DNA from: JACJYE01 sp964432875
GTDB taxonomy: Bacteria; Bacteroidota; Bacteroidia; Chitinophagales; Saprospiraceae
Direction of reading: 5' to 3'
Assembly: GCA_964432875.1 (NCBI GenBank)
Contig: CAYSPJ010000005.1
Span: 21,278 to 85,277 of the forward strand
DNA length: 64,000 nt
The first letter of the stretch is position 1. The number at the start of each line of letters is the position of its first letter. This document shows, one piece after another, positions 24,308-32,239 of the stretch. The notes below the pieces were generated by a model. It made no database searches. It saw only the letters and a program-made list of their open reading frames with translations, and was not told where the DNA came from. Both the position numbers and the translations under genes were made by a program.

Positions 24308-25966
24308 TTAGTTGCTGCTGTTTCTCCGCACGATCAAGTAGATGGCCAGCCCTACTAACAGCACGATGAGCAGCAAGGCCAGCCACCAGGGTAGGGGCCA
24401 CCACCAGCAGGCCATCGCCCCTGTTGCCTGGCATTCGCTGCAGTTGAAATCGCCCTGGCGGTACAGCTCGCTATCGGGGGATAGGAAGTTGATTTCGGCA
24501 GGGGGGGTATAGACGGGTTCCTCTGTTTCAGAGTAGAAGTGGATTCTCGCCTGTAAGCCATCCAGGGCTTCAATGCCCACGCCTTTATCCAAAAAGGCAT
24601 AAAAGCTGATGCCCCCATAGGTGTAGGGATGCCCTACGCCATAGTCCATCACCGGCCTGATCAACAGGTTGCGCAGCTCCCAGCTGATGGTATTGCCTGT
24701 TCTGGTAATGGTGATATCAGCAGGGTTGATATTGGGGTGAGAAAGCACCAGGGTATCTGGTATGCGCAGCGGGTCCATGCCCGTTGGCAGGTCCATTTTC
24801 AGGATGACTTTGTCGACATCTCCTGAGCCGGCGTTTTCAAATTCAATCGTGATCAGCAATTTCTGGCCTAGTTCGCTATCGGCAGGGCATTCGCAGGCAT
24901 CAATGATGAGCTTGTTGGGGTCGTGCCCTTTGGAGATAGCCACGATGTTCTCATGCATGTCATAAACCCGGCCGTTAATAAAGGGTGTATCCACGGAGTT
25001 GCCCTCAAAAAAATCGGGTATCCCAACTTTGGCCAGGCGTTCGCGTTCCTGCTCGCCAAGCACCGGGCCAATGTTCAAGGGGGTTTCTACTACCCCTACC
25101 GCCAGGAAGCGCACCAAGCCTTTTTCTTCCGTTGGCGCTTTATCGAGCAGGGCGCTATCATTGACGATATCAATGAAATAATGCCGCTCTTCCTGGGGCT
25201 GAAGCTCCTCATACCGGAGCAGATAGAGCTTTTTAAACGACTCGGCAATTTGCCCGTCTGCCACATAGTAAGGGCCGGAGCCCGAATCGTCGCTAGAGAA
25301 GATCGAGCTTTTGGAGTACGTGAAATCACCATAGATTTTTTCGCCATCTGCACTCGTTTTGGGCATCAGTAAAGTATCGCCATCCTGGATGACGATCCGC
25401 TCGATGAGGCCGTCGTAGTACAAGAGGAGGTAGCCATTCAGTGCGGATTGAGGCTCCAGGTTGTTCTTCACCGACAGGATCCAGGTGGTCGTATGTGCAG
25501 GTACGGCCCGGGTATGGTTTCTTTGTAGATTGATGATGGCGCCGTCTTTGACCGCTTTGGCCATCGGGGTTGTCTCGCCTTTATCGGTCACATCAGAATT
25601 ATTGACGACAATCTTGGGGGGCGGGGCACCGCCAGTATAGATACTGGTCGCGATGGCGCGCGTTGTGGTCGGGGCGCTGGCTGCCCCTTTGAGGTTGTAC
25701 TTGTATTGGACTTCTTCGGCCCTGGTCTTGTTGATGAAATTGCCGTCGCTGAAAATCCATAGGAACTCATAATACGGATCTAGTTCCTCTTTCGTGTTCA
25801 AGGGGGTCAAGGCATCCAAGCCTTCTGCTTTTAGCGTTGTGAAATGCGGGCCGTCATTCGCCGTGAGCGTTTGGCCTATTAATGGATGAAGCGAGAGGGA
25901 CAAGAATAAAAGGGTACCCAGGAGGTAGGCGCTGGGCGACGCGATGGGAAAGCGCGGGTTCTTCAT
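24308..25966 (-). CDS. Exported type I membrane protein with PKD-like and DUF11-like regions, partner of the CHAT gene
   Basis: 552 aa, family not recognised. N-terminal signal (YLLGTLLFLSLSLHPLIG-Q). Residues about 55-115 look PKD-like: EFLWIFSDGNFINK...EVQYKYNLKG is the WxFGDG...xHxY pattern. Residues about 360-480 resemble a conserved-repeat (DUF11-type) Ig fold (LLITIEFENAGSGDVDKVILKMDLP...ITITRTGNTISWEL). Two Cys pairs occur (CECP around residue 357; CSEC near 509). A C-terminal Trp-rich segment and TM helix (WWLALLLIVLLVGLAIYLIV) then RRNSSN make the bulk extracytoplasmic. It sits 72 bases upstream of the CHAT gene on the same strand; both have the same topology, suggesting one envelope complex. 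Confidence 0.7.
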   Translation of the reverse strand: MKNPRFPIASPSAYLLGTLLFLSLSLHPLIGQTLTANDGPHFTTLKAEGLDALTPLNTKEELDPYYEFLWIFSDGNFINKTRAEEVQYKYNLKGAASAPTTTRAIATSIYTGGAPPPKIVVNNSDVTDKGETTPMAKAVKDGAIINLQRNHTRAVPAHTTTWILSVKNNLEPQSALNGYLLLYYDGLIERIVIQDGDTLLMPKTSADGEKIYGDFTYSKSSIFSSDDSGSGPYYVADGQIAESFKKLYLLRYEELQPQEERHYFIDIVNDSALLDKAPTEEKGLVRFLAVGVVETPLNIGPVLGEQERERLAKVGIPDFFEGNSVDTPFINGRVYDMHENIVAISKGHDPNKLIIDACECPADSELGQKLLITIEFENAGSGDVDKVILKMDLPTGMDPLRIPDTLVLSHPNINPADITITRTGNTISWELRNLLIRPVMDYGVGHPYTYGGISFYAFLDKGVGIEALDGLQARIHFYSETEEPVYTPPAEINFLSPDSELYRQGDFNCSECQATGAMACWWWPLPWWLALLLIVLLVGLAIYLIVRRNSSN

Positions 25967-27271
25967 AGTTGCGCAATTTATAGGATTAGGTGAAAAAATG
26001 GCACGCTACGGGCTTAGGCGCGCGAGGAGCAACCAAGCTATTCCCCGGGCAGCAAGGCCTAAAGTGATATACCGCCCAAGATAGCGATAATAATAATAGA
26101 TGAGATAAAAAAGGCGAGGTAAAAAATTTTCGTTGGTTTTCAGAGGGTTGAGTGGTGTTTCACCGCCAACGGAGGCAGCCAATGAATACCAGCCTCCGTG
26201 CCTGTACCCTGGCTTGCCCCGTTGGGCGATGTGCTAATAACAAGTAAGCTCTTGAGATATTTCCTTCATTGACAATTTGTGTGGGCAGGGGGAAGCTAGG
26301 TGGCCTTGTGAATACAAGGAACACTTGACGGCTGGCTTCCCTCTGCCGAGGGAACATACAAATTGTCAAAGGAATAAATATATCGTAGGATGCGTTTTCC
26401 TTCAAATTGATTTTAGGGGCAAAGGGCAAGAGGAGAAAAAAAACTGGGCAGCAGTCCTTTAACCGCTACCCAGCCCGGAATAATAGCAACTATCTACTTA
26501 TCTCCAATTAAAAATGTATGCTCACCTTTGTGAGCATGCCCTTCTGAAAATAAAACACCCTAAAAAAATCTTTATTCATTTGGTTATGAGGCTATGTCTT
26601 GCGGCAAGGCACCAGAGCAAGGCGGTTTTATCCACCTTGCTGCAGGCCTTCCTCTTTGAAATTGTCTCTCGTGAAAGTTGTGGAACTAAAATCTTTTCCT
26701 AGTATGTCGCATGTTGTTTGAACCCTAACTTGTCAGGGCAGATGCCCTGCGGTTATTTTCAAACCGCAGAGCCTCCGAATTGCCCTATGAACATTATTCG
26801 TTTTTCTCATAGTATGAAGCGCCTGGCGCTTCGCTTGTTTTTATCTTGCCCGCCTTGTCAAACAGCGTTGTTTTCTGATTACGATACAAAAGTATACCCT
26901 AGAAGCAGGCTAGCAAAACCACCTTTTGGAGGTAGTTCGGGTTTCTAAAGATTATAATACTGCCTCCTCCATCGCATACATACAATTTTTTTCAATCGAT
27001 ATGCTTTGATTTTTAAGTTCTTTTTTATTGATAAACAGTTATTTATGGTCTATGTTTTCTTTTTTTAGCGCAAGGGCTTGGTTTGTAAAAAGCAAAGTTT
27101 TACTTTGGGTTTCTAAGCGGTAAAAAAAAATGCAATTTTTTTTCAAAAAACATGATTTTAACATATTATCGGTGCTTTTTGGCTAGTTAACGGTCGTGTT
27201 TTTAAAGTAAACGGCTGGATTTAACCGCCGGCGTTACCCAGCAGGCATCTTAAGGGGAAGAAATCGGAAGT
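25967..27271. other. 1.3-kb gene-poor region
   Basis: No supported gene. Short ORFs up to 89 codons lack recognisable features. It contains palindromic repeat family B copy 1 (26269-26369), a small perfect hairpin (arms ATGCTCAC at 26518 and GTGAGCAT at 26530) and scattered short inverted repeats. From about 26960 to 27240 it becomes very AT-rich with long T and A runs, the likely promoter region of the 27272 gene. It looks like degraded sequence plus regulatory DNA. Confidence 0.6.
26269..26369. repeat. Palindromic repeat family B, copy 1 (101 bp)
   Basis: Terminal inverted repeats TTGACAATTTGT (26269-26280) and ACAAATTGTCAA (26358-26369) are perfect. An inner stem pairs GGCAGGGGGAAGC with GCTTCCCTCTGCC (one mismatch). 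The left end TTCCTTCATTGACAATTTG differs by one base from the left end of the copy at 42894, so these are members of one family. No ORF. Confidence 0.75.
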
Positions 27272-28774
27272 ATGAAAAGCAAAGAAGATCTGTTTAAGCT
27301 CATCCAGGCCATGTCGCGGTCAGAGAAGCGATACTTCACGCTCGATGCGCAAAAGGGCGGGCGTAAGCCCAATAAGTATCTGGAGCTGTTTCAAGCCATC
27401 AACGAGATGGAGGCCTACGAGGAAGATAAGCTCCGCAAAAAATTTGGCCGCAGCTTACCTTACGACAAGGGCTATCTCTATGATGCGCTCCTGCGTAGCT
27501 TGCGCGACTACCACGGCACCAAGTCCAGGGTGGCCAAGATCAAAGACTTCCTGCTCGATGCCAAGCTGCTCTATGAACGCGGTTTGTACGAGCAGAGCGA
27601 AGAGCGGCTGCAGCAGGCTCGCCAGCTGGCCAATGAACTGGATGACCAGCTGGCATTATTCCAAATTGGGCGGGAGTTGATCTACCACGCCTGGACGATG
27701 AAGAAGAAGGATTATGCAGCCACCATCGAGGGTATCTTAACTGAAAATGCTCATTGTATTGCCAATATAGAAGAAGAACTGAAGTATCTGGCGCTGGCTT
27801 ACCGGATACAAATCGCCAAAAACAATCCCGAAATCACCCAGAACCAGGAAAAAATCGAGGAGCTATTCCCCGCGGAATGGTTTGGAGCAACGCAACAACC
27901 CCAATCGGCCCATGCCCGCCGGCGCTTCCTGCAAAGTGCCGCCTATTACCACGACCTGGTCGAAGACTTCGACCGGGCGAATGCCTATTATTTTGAGATG
28001 GTGGAATGGTGGGACGGCTACCCTGCCATTAAGGAGGAGGAATACGTGCGTTACCTGGCGGATGTTTTCAACCTGCTGCACGCTTCTTATTCCCAGAAAA
28101 AGTACCAGCAATTTGAGGATCTGCTACATAAAATCGAACAGGAGAGCCCCAGCAGCTACCACGATCAGCGCATGATTTTTAAGCAACTGACCAACTACAA
28201 GCTGTTGTATCATATCAACTTTGGCATACAGGAAGGGCATGAAGCCCTGGCACGGCAGGTGGAAGAAGGCATGGCGGCCTATAAGCTCAACCCGGTCAGC
28301 CAACTCATCATCGCTTTCAACCTCACGTTGTTATTTTTCATCCTCGGCAAGTTTGAGCTTTGCCAGCAATGGAGCGAAAAAGTGCTGCGCGACTACAACC
28401 GCAGCGTCAACAATCCGGGCTTCCGGCTAGGCGCCCACCTCCTCAGCCTATTGGCAGCTTTTGACAGCGAGGATATCGATGGCCTGGATTCGGCACTGCG
28501 TGCTATGCAGCGCGCCCTGAAAGCTTCCAGTAAGGAGGAGCGCGGCAGTTTCTTCGGCCTTGCTGCCCAATTTGTCAAACGGCTAGGCAATGCACCAGCG
28601 AAACAAGCGCCAGCTTTGCTCAAGGAATTTGAGGCCAGCATAAATACCCTGCGCACCCAGGCGGAGGAGAGCATCCCCTTGGGCTTGGATGAGCTAGCGC
28701 TGGCCTGGATAAAAAGCCGCCGTGAAGGCAAGCCAATGCGGGATATCGTCCGGCAGGCGGCAACGGGGGGGTAA
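27272..28774 (+). CDS. Helical-repeat protein of unknown function
   Basis: 500 aa, not recognised. No signal peptide or membrane segment, so cytosolic. The N-terminus KSKEDLFKLIQAMSRSEKRYFTLDAQKGG is followed by all-helical sequence with TPR-like spacing (LLYERGLYEQSEERLQQARQLANELDD; FDRANAYYFEMVEWWDGYP; ILGKFELCQQWSEKVLRDYN). It is reminiscent of a family common in Saprospirales, but no catalytic motif is seen. It is alone in its orientation, between a gene-poor AT-rich upstream region and a hairpin at 28799-28845. A scaffold or adaptor role is only a guess from the repeat architecture. Confidence 0.75.
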   Translation: MKSKEDLFKLIQAMSRSEKRYFTLDAQKGGRKPNKYLELFQAINEMEAYEEDKLRKKFGRSLPYDKGYLYDALLRSLRDYHGTKSRVAKIKDFLLDAKLLYERGLYEQSEERLQQARQLANELDDQLALFQIGRELIYHAWTMKKKDYAATIEGILTENAHCIANIEEELKYLALAYRIQIAKNNPEITQNQEKIEELFPAEWFGATQQPQSAHARRRFLQSAAYYHDLVEDFDRANAYYFEMVEWWDGYPAIKEEEYVRYLADVFNLLHASYSQKKYQQFEDLLHKIEQESPSSYHDQRMIFKQLTNYKLLYHINFGIQEGHEALARQVEEGMAAYKLNPVSQLIIAFNLTLLFFILGKFELCQQWSEKVLRDYNRSVNNPGFRLGAHLLSLLAAFDSEDIDGLDSALRAMQRALKASSKEERGSFFGLAAQFVKRLGNAPAKQAPALLKEFEASINTLRTQAEESIPLGLDELALAWIKSRREGKPMRDIVRQAATGG

Positions 28775-28798
28775 TTGGCGGCAGGCAGTTGGAGTAGA

Positions 28799-28845
28799 GC
28801 GACATCCCGGCTGAACATAAAGGCAGCGGTAAGGCGGGATGTCGC
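28799..28845. terminator. Hairpin repeat copy placed as a terminator
   Basis: Arms GCGACATCCCG (28799-28809) and CGGGATGTCGC (28835-28845) are perfect complements around a 25-base loop. It lies 25 bases after the 28774 gene stop. The left arm and following GCTGAAC match the repeat family at 45.9 kb, so this may be a repeat recruited as a 3' hairpin. Confidence 0.55.
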
Positions 28846-28960
28846 TTCTGGTTCAAAAGGATAATCCAGCGGGCCTAATCAGGGGCCAATTCCCTTGGCT
28901 GGCAGGGAGCTTGGAAGAGGGCTTCAATTTCACTTGTTCTTGTCTTTCACCCCCACGGGC

Positions 28961-29548
28961 TCAAGCGGGCTTGTCTTTTTCTGGGCGAGGCAGCCCGACC
29001 AGTACGATATGGTCTCTTAAGCGCCGCATATAGACCGACTCTTTGTTCAGCTCGAAGAACTCGACGGAGGGCTTGTACTCCAGTTCTTCTTTTTCTCCGG
29101 GCTTCCTGACTTCCACTTCCGTAGCGCCGATGAAGCAGAGGGCGGCATTTTTGGAGTGGAAAGCCACGGACCATATCGTTTTTTCAAGAGACAATTTGAT
29201 GATCCGGATTTTCCTGTCCTTTTCGATAACTTCCGACCTGAAGGCGACAGCTTCTCTCAAATCCATTGGGCTTTCTGCCTCTTCTTCCATTTTAGGTATG
29301 CGGGCGGCAGTTGCCACGTTGATTTGGCCTTCGATCAGGCCGATGACGATGCCTCGGCTTTCCAGCAGCGCAAAAGGGATCGCTTTGCCATTGTCGATGA
29401 GGTAGAAAGTTTCCATCTCAGGTGAGATAGCAATTGTGTTCAGCATGGTAGAGGTTTTTAAGTTGGTGACGATCGGTTGCTCCTGTACAGGTGCCTGTGC
29501 CCGGGGCTGGGGGTGCAGGAGCAAACGTATTTTTTCGAAGATAGACAT
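28961..29548 (-). CDS. Unrecognised cytosolic protein
   Basis: 195 aa, no family recognised. No signal peptide. The first 35 residues are Pro/Gln-rich and flexible. From MLNTIAISPEMETFYLIDNGKAIPFALLESRGIVIGLIEGQINVATAARIP on, it has strand-rich globular character, with a central EVIEKDRKIRIIKLSLEKTIWSVAFHSKNAALCFIGATEVEV and a closing LRDHIVLVGLPRPEKDKPA. An in-frame ATG (MLNTIA) at residue 35 could be an alternative start. It stands alone between the 28774 gene (convergent) and the 29698 gene (same strand, separated by a terminator). It is a genuine ORF by length and codon regularity, but its role is unknown. Confidence 0.65.
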   Translation of the reverse strand: MSIFEKIRLLLHPQPRAQAPVQEQPIVTNLKTSTMLNTIAISPEMETFYLIDNGKAIPFALLESRGIVIGLIEGQINVATAARIPKMEEEAESPMDLREAVAFRSEVIEKDRKIRIIKLSLEKTIWSVAFHSKNAALCFIGATEVEVRKPGEKEELEYKPSVEFFELNKESVYMRRLRDHIVLVGLPRPEKDKPA

Positions 29549-29611
29549 AAGGCGGTGTATGCTTGTTGCTCAAAAGTAGGAAATATTATTGCTATTTCCT
29601 TCAGCAGGCGA

Positions 29612-29645
29612 AAAAAAAAGCCCGCAGCTCTGCTTGCGGGCTTTT
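29612..29645 (-). terminator. Rho-independent terminator after the 29698-31092 gene
   Basis: Stem AAAAAGCCCGCAG / TTGCGGGCTTTT on the plus strand; read on the minus strand the hairpin is followed by a nine-T run. It lies about 50 bases past the stop of the upstream minus-strand gene. Confidence 0.85.
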
Positions 29646-29697
29646 CAGCTTGGATGGCCGGGTGCGAAGCATCTGGCGCAACAGCTTCCCTAAGCTT

Positions 29698-31092
29698 CTA
29701 CTCTTCTTCCTTTTTGCGCTTGCGGCGCGTTTTGAACATCTCGACCACATCCTTTTCTTTGAGGAACCCAAAATCCTGGAAAGCGGTGGAGACGAACTTC
29801 TTGATGTCCTGATAATCCTTCCCGCGCTTGTCGGTATATTTCACCAGCAATTTTTTGACGTAGGCCAGTGAAATCTCCTTGAGGTTTTGGTTGAACTGCT
29901 GGTTGACGAAAATGGACATGTAAGCAGAGAAGAGTTTGGAGATGTCAAAGAACTCTGTATAGTCCTCCTCTTCCAGATGGTTGATGAACCGGGCGAAGTA
30001 ATCGTAGATGGTTCGCCGCAGGCACTCATTGATGGTGGATAAGCCCTCGAAGCCGCTGTAGAAAGCTTTGACGGCATTTTGAGCCTCTTCGGTCATATAA
30101 CCTTTGCCGTGCACTTCATCCATGAGGTTGTAGTAGCGAGTGAGCTTATCATTCAGGGTTTTGTCCAACAGGATTGAGACGCGGCGGTCGGCCAGAGGCG
30201 TCACATCCACCTGTGGGTTGAGGTGTAGCTCCAGGAGGTATTCCATGAATTTATCTTCGAATTCCGGCATAGACCGGCGCACCTCGTTGAAATGCTGAGA
30301 CAGGTGCTTGCGGTTTTTCTCATCCAGGTCGAAGAATGCGGCATAGATGATCATGATTTCGAGGTGTTCCTGGCTGCCTTTGAATTCCTCGTTTTCAATC
30401 AGTGCCTTCAGGTGAGGGATAAGGCTGTTGTTGTTAGAGCGGCGGCTAGCGCGATAAAGCAGGAAGCGCTTCAAGGCAGAATACAGCACTTTTAGCTCGG
30501 GGAGGCTTTCCGGGAATTCTGCCGACTGGTAATTGTCATTGACGAATTGGCGGAGGTAGCGCGCCAAAGCAGCACGGCGCTCTTCAACCCGGTAGTAACG
30601 CTCAATTTTCTGGCTTTGCAGGAAGTAGCGCACCTTTTTGTTTTCGATGCTATTGATGAGGTTGGTCACCCAAATATCGCTGCTCATGGCGAAGCCCATT
30701 TGGATAGACTGCCCGATGCGCTTGCGCAGGATGTCGAAGTTGGAAGAATTGCAGATGGCCAGGAGGACTGCTTTGAAGTGGTCTTGGGGGCGGGTATAAG
30801 TGCAATTTTCATCTATTTCCCCTCTCAGCACGGTATAGCCCAGTATTTTGGGCAGGTATAGGCCCTCGAACTCCGGCTCCAGCAAGATGCTTTCCAAAGC
30901 GGGCAACTGAAGCGGGTCTTTGTCAGCTACTTCCTCATACAAAAGGCCGATGAGGGGTTCAAATTCTTCTTTCAAAGCGATGTACATCTCTTCTTCCTCT
31001 TCCTCCAGATACTGTGCCAGCGCATCCGAATCCTGAATTTCGGTAGCTAGTTCTTCTAGCCTGCTCAGGTATTTGTTGTCCAGTTCCTGCAT
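29698..31092 (-). CDS. Unrecognised helical cytosolic protein
   Basis: 464 aa, no signal peptide or TM segment. Acidic N-terminus (residues 20-40 include EEEEEEM). It is mostly helical throughout, with features such as YTRPQDHFKAVLLAICNSSNFDILRKRIGQSIQMGFAMSSDIWVTNLIN and EFPESLPELKVLYSALKRFLLYRASRRSNNNSLIPHLKALI. The C-terminus is strongly basic then acidic (FKTRRKRKKEEE). No catalytic motif is recognised. It is downstream of rpsP on the same strand but separated by a terminator at 31254 and a hairpin at about 31118-31147, so it is a separate unit. It could be a conserved Saprospirales protein; the function is not inferable. Confidence 0.7.
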   Translation of the reverse strand: MQELDNKYLSRLEELATEIQDSDALAQYLEEEEEEMYIALKEEFEPLIGLLYEEVADKDPLQLPALESILLEPEFEGLYLPKILGYTVLRGEIDENCTYTRPQDHFKAVLLAICNSSNFDILRKRIGQSIQMGFAMSSDIWVTNLINSIENKKVRYFLQSQKIERYYRVEERRAALARYLRQFVNDNYQSAEFPESLPELKVLYSALKRFLLYRASRRSNNNSLIPHLKALIENEEFKGSQEHLEIMIIYAAFFDLDEKNRKHLSQHFNEVRRSMPEFEDKFMEYLLELHLNPQVDVTPLADRRVSILLDKTLNDKLTRYYNLMDEVHGKGYMTEEAQNAVKAFYSGFEGLSTINECLRRTIYDYFARFINHLEEEDYTEFFDISKLFSAYMSIFVNQQFNQNLKEISLAYVKKLLVKYTDKRGKDYQDIKKFVSTAFQDFGFLKEKDVVEMFKTRRKRKKEEE

Positions 31093-31253
31093 GATACAAT
31101 CTTATTTTAAAGGCAAACCTGATAGTGCAAATTAAGGCACTACCAGGTCTGCGTATATTGGAATTATTAGTATAGCCTAGTAAGGTGATGCAAATATAGC
31201 CTAATCGCCGGGAAAGTTCAAAGCATTCTCCAACTTAGTTCTCTAAAATTGTA

Positions 31254-31286
31254 AAAGGGATTGCCGCGGTTGGCGGCTATCCCTTT
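31254..31286 (-). terminator. Terminator after rpsP
   Basis: Arms AAAGGGATTGCCGC and GGCGGCTATCCCTTT form a strong stem with a GGTT-type loop. Read on the minus strand it is followed by TTTTACAATTTT. It lies just past the rpsP stop. Confidence 0.75.
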
Positions 31287-31313
31287 CACAGTTCCGATCC
31301 CCCTAAGCTGGGG

Positions 31314-31829
31314 CTATTCTTCCTCTTCCGTAGCTTCAGCGGCTTCTTCAACAGCTTCTACGGCTGCCGGAGCCTCAATTGTTTCGGCTACAGGAGCTAC
31401 AACTGCTTGCTGCTTGGGCGGCGGGGTGCCGGCGACCATAGCATGGAAGGCGCGGGTTTCTTCCGCCGTCTTTTCGAAACGGGCAGTTGCTTTCGCATCT
31501 TTTTCTGCAATCCACTGCTGGTATTTTTGCTCAGCTTCTTCCACGGTCAGCGCGCCTTTGCTCACGCCGCGGAGCAGGTGTTTCTTGTAAAATATGCCTT
31601 TGAAGCGGAGTATTGCCCGGACGGTATCCGTTGGTTGAGCCCCTTGAGCCAGCCAAGTGAAGGCTTTGTCGCGGTCAATCTCGATCGTTGCGGGCTTGGT
31701 CATGGGGTTGTAAGAGCCGATTTGCTCGATAAACCTGCCATCGCGCGGTGCCCGTGCATCCGCTACCACGATGTGGTAAAAAGGGCTTTTCTTGCGGCCC
31801 TTACGCTGTAAACGCATTTTAACTGGCAT
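31314..31829 (-). CDS. rpsP: 30S ribosomal protein bS16 with long acidic tail
   Basis: 171 aa. The first about 85 residues are bS16: [42 protein letters not shown], then [28 protein letters not shown]. The family is normally 80-90 aa; Bacteroidota versions carry C-terminal extensions. Here the extension is about 85 residues, first helical and charged ([25 protein letters not shown]), then Ala/Glu/Val-rich ([30 protein letters not shown]). It assembles early into the 30S subunit. Preceded by its own promoter and a hairpin leader; no rimM, trmD or rplS follows, unlike the classical operon. Confidence 0.96.
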   Translation of the reverse strand: MPVKMRLQRKGRKKSPFYHIVVADARAPRDGRFIEQIGSYNPMTKPATIEIDRDKAFTWLAQGAQPTDTVRAILRFKGIFYKKHLLRGVSKGALTVEEAEQKYQQWIAEKDAKATARFEKTAEETRAFHAMVAGTPPPKQQAVVAPVAETIEAPAAVEAVEEAAEATEEEE

Positions 31830-31858
31830 GTTAAAATTTTATATTTGGTGAAACCATA

Positions 31859-31887
31859 CCCGCCTCCTTTGAAAATCAAGCGGCGGG
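31859..31887 (-). promoter_or_regulatory. Hairpin in the rpsP 5' leader
   Basis: CCCGCC (31859-31864) pairs with GGCGGG (31882-31887), with an inner CTTTGA/TCAAG stem and AAA loop. It lies in the roughly 65-base leader between the -7 box at 31900 and the rpsP ATG at 31829. Ribosomal-protein leaders of this kind often bind the encoded protein; autoregulation by bS16 is inferred. Read on the minus strand the stem also contains AAGGAGG. Confidence 0.5.
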
Positions 31888-31899
31888 TTTTTAACGGCG

Positions 31900-31907
31900 C
31901 AAAGGTA
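31900..31907 (-). promoter_or_regulatory. Candidate -7 box for rpsP
   Basis: Minus strand TACCTTTG, an exact TAnnTTTG, putting transcription start near 31893. Just upstream is a small hairpin (CTGGG...CCCAG, 31915-31930). Confidence 0.5.
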
Positions 31908-32239
31908 AGCTTTTCTGGGTTTTATCCCAGCCTTTTACAAAAAAATCATCTTTCTTATCAAAAATGGCAGGTTCAGGCAGTAGATTGTGGGTAAGTTTGT
32001 GCAAAAAAATGCCCAATTGCCAACTTTGGGCCCTTTTTTGCATTTTTTATATTATTTTTGATGACCATCAGATTTGAATCATGAATCTGTAGCGGAATAA
32101 TAGCATCTTTGGCTGTCGGCCTCTACCGGGGAAGCCTTTTCCGCAGGGAAAGCCAGTAGGGTAGTAGTGTTAACCCCCGACAAACGATGGCTTAGGTCTT
32201 ATTGCTTCCAAAATAAATTACCAACTGCAACCATATGCT
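31908..32239. other. Divergent intergenic region between rpsP and the 32240 adhesin gene
   Basis: About 330 bases, AT-rich in the middle. For the adhesin gene a near-consensus -7 box CATCTTTG is at 32104-32111. No ORF or RNA gene is recognisable. Confidence 0.5.

Noticed and set aside
26718..26948. 76-codon ORF in the gene-poor region
   Set aside because: No recognisable domain, poor start context, and short inverted repeats inside it.
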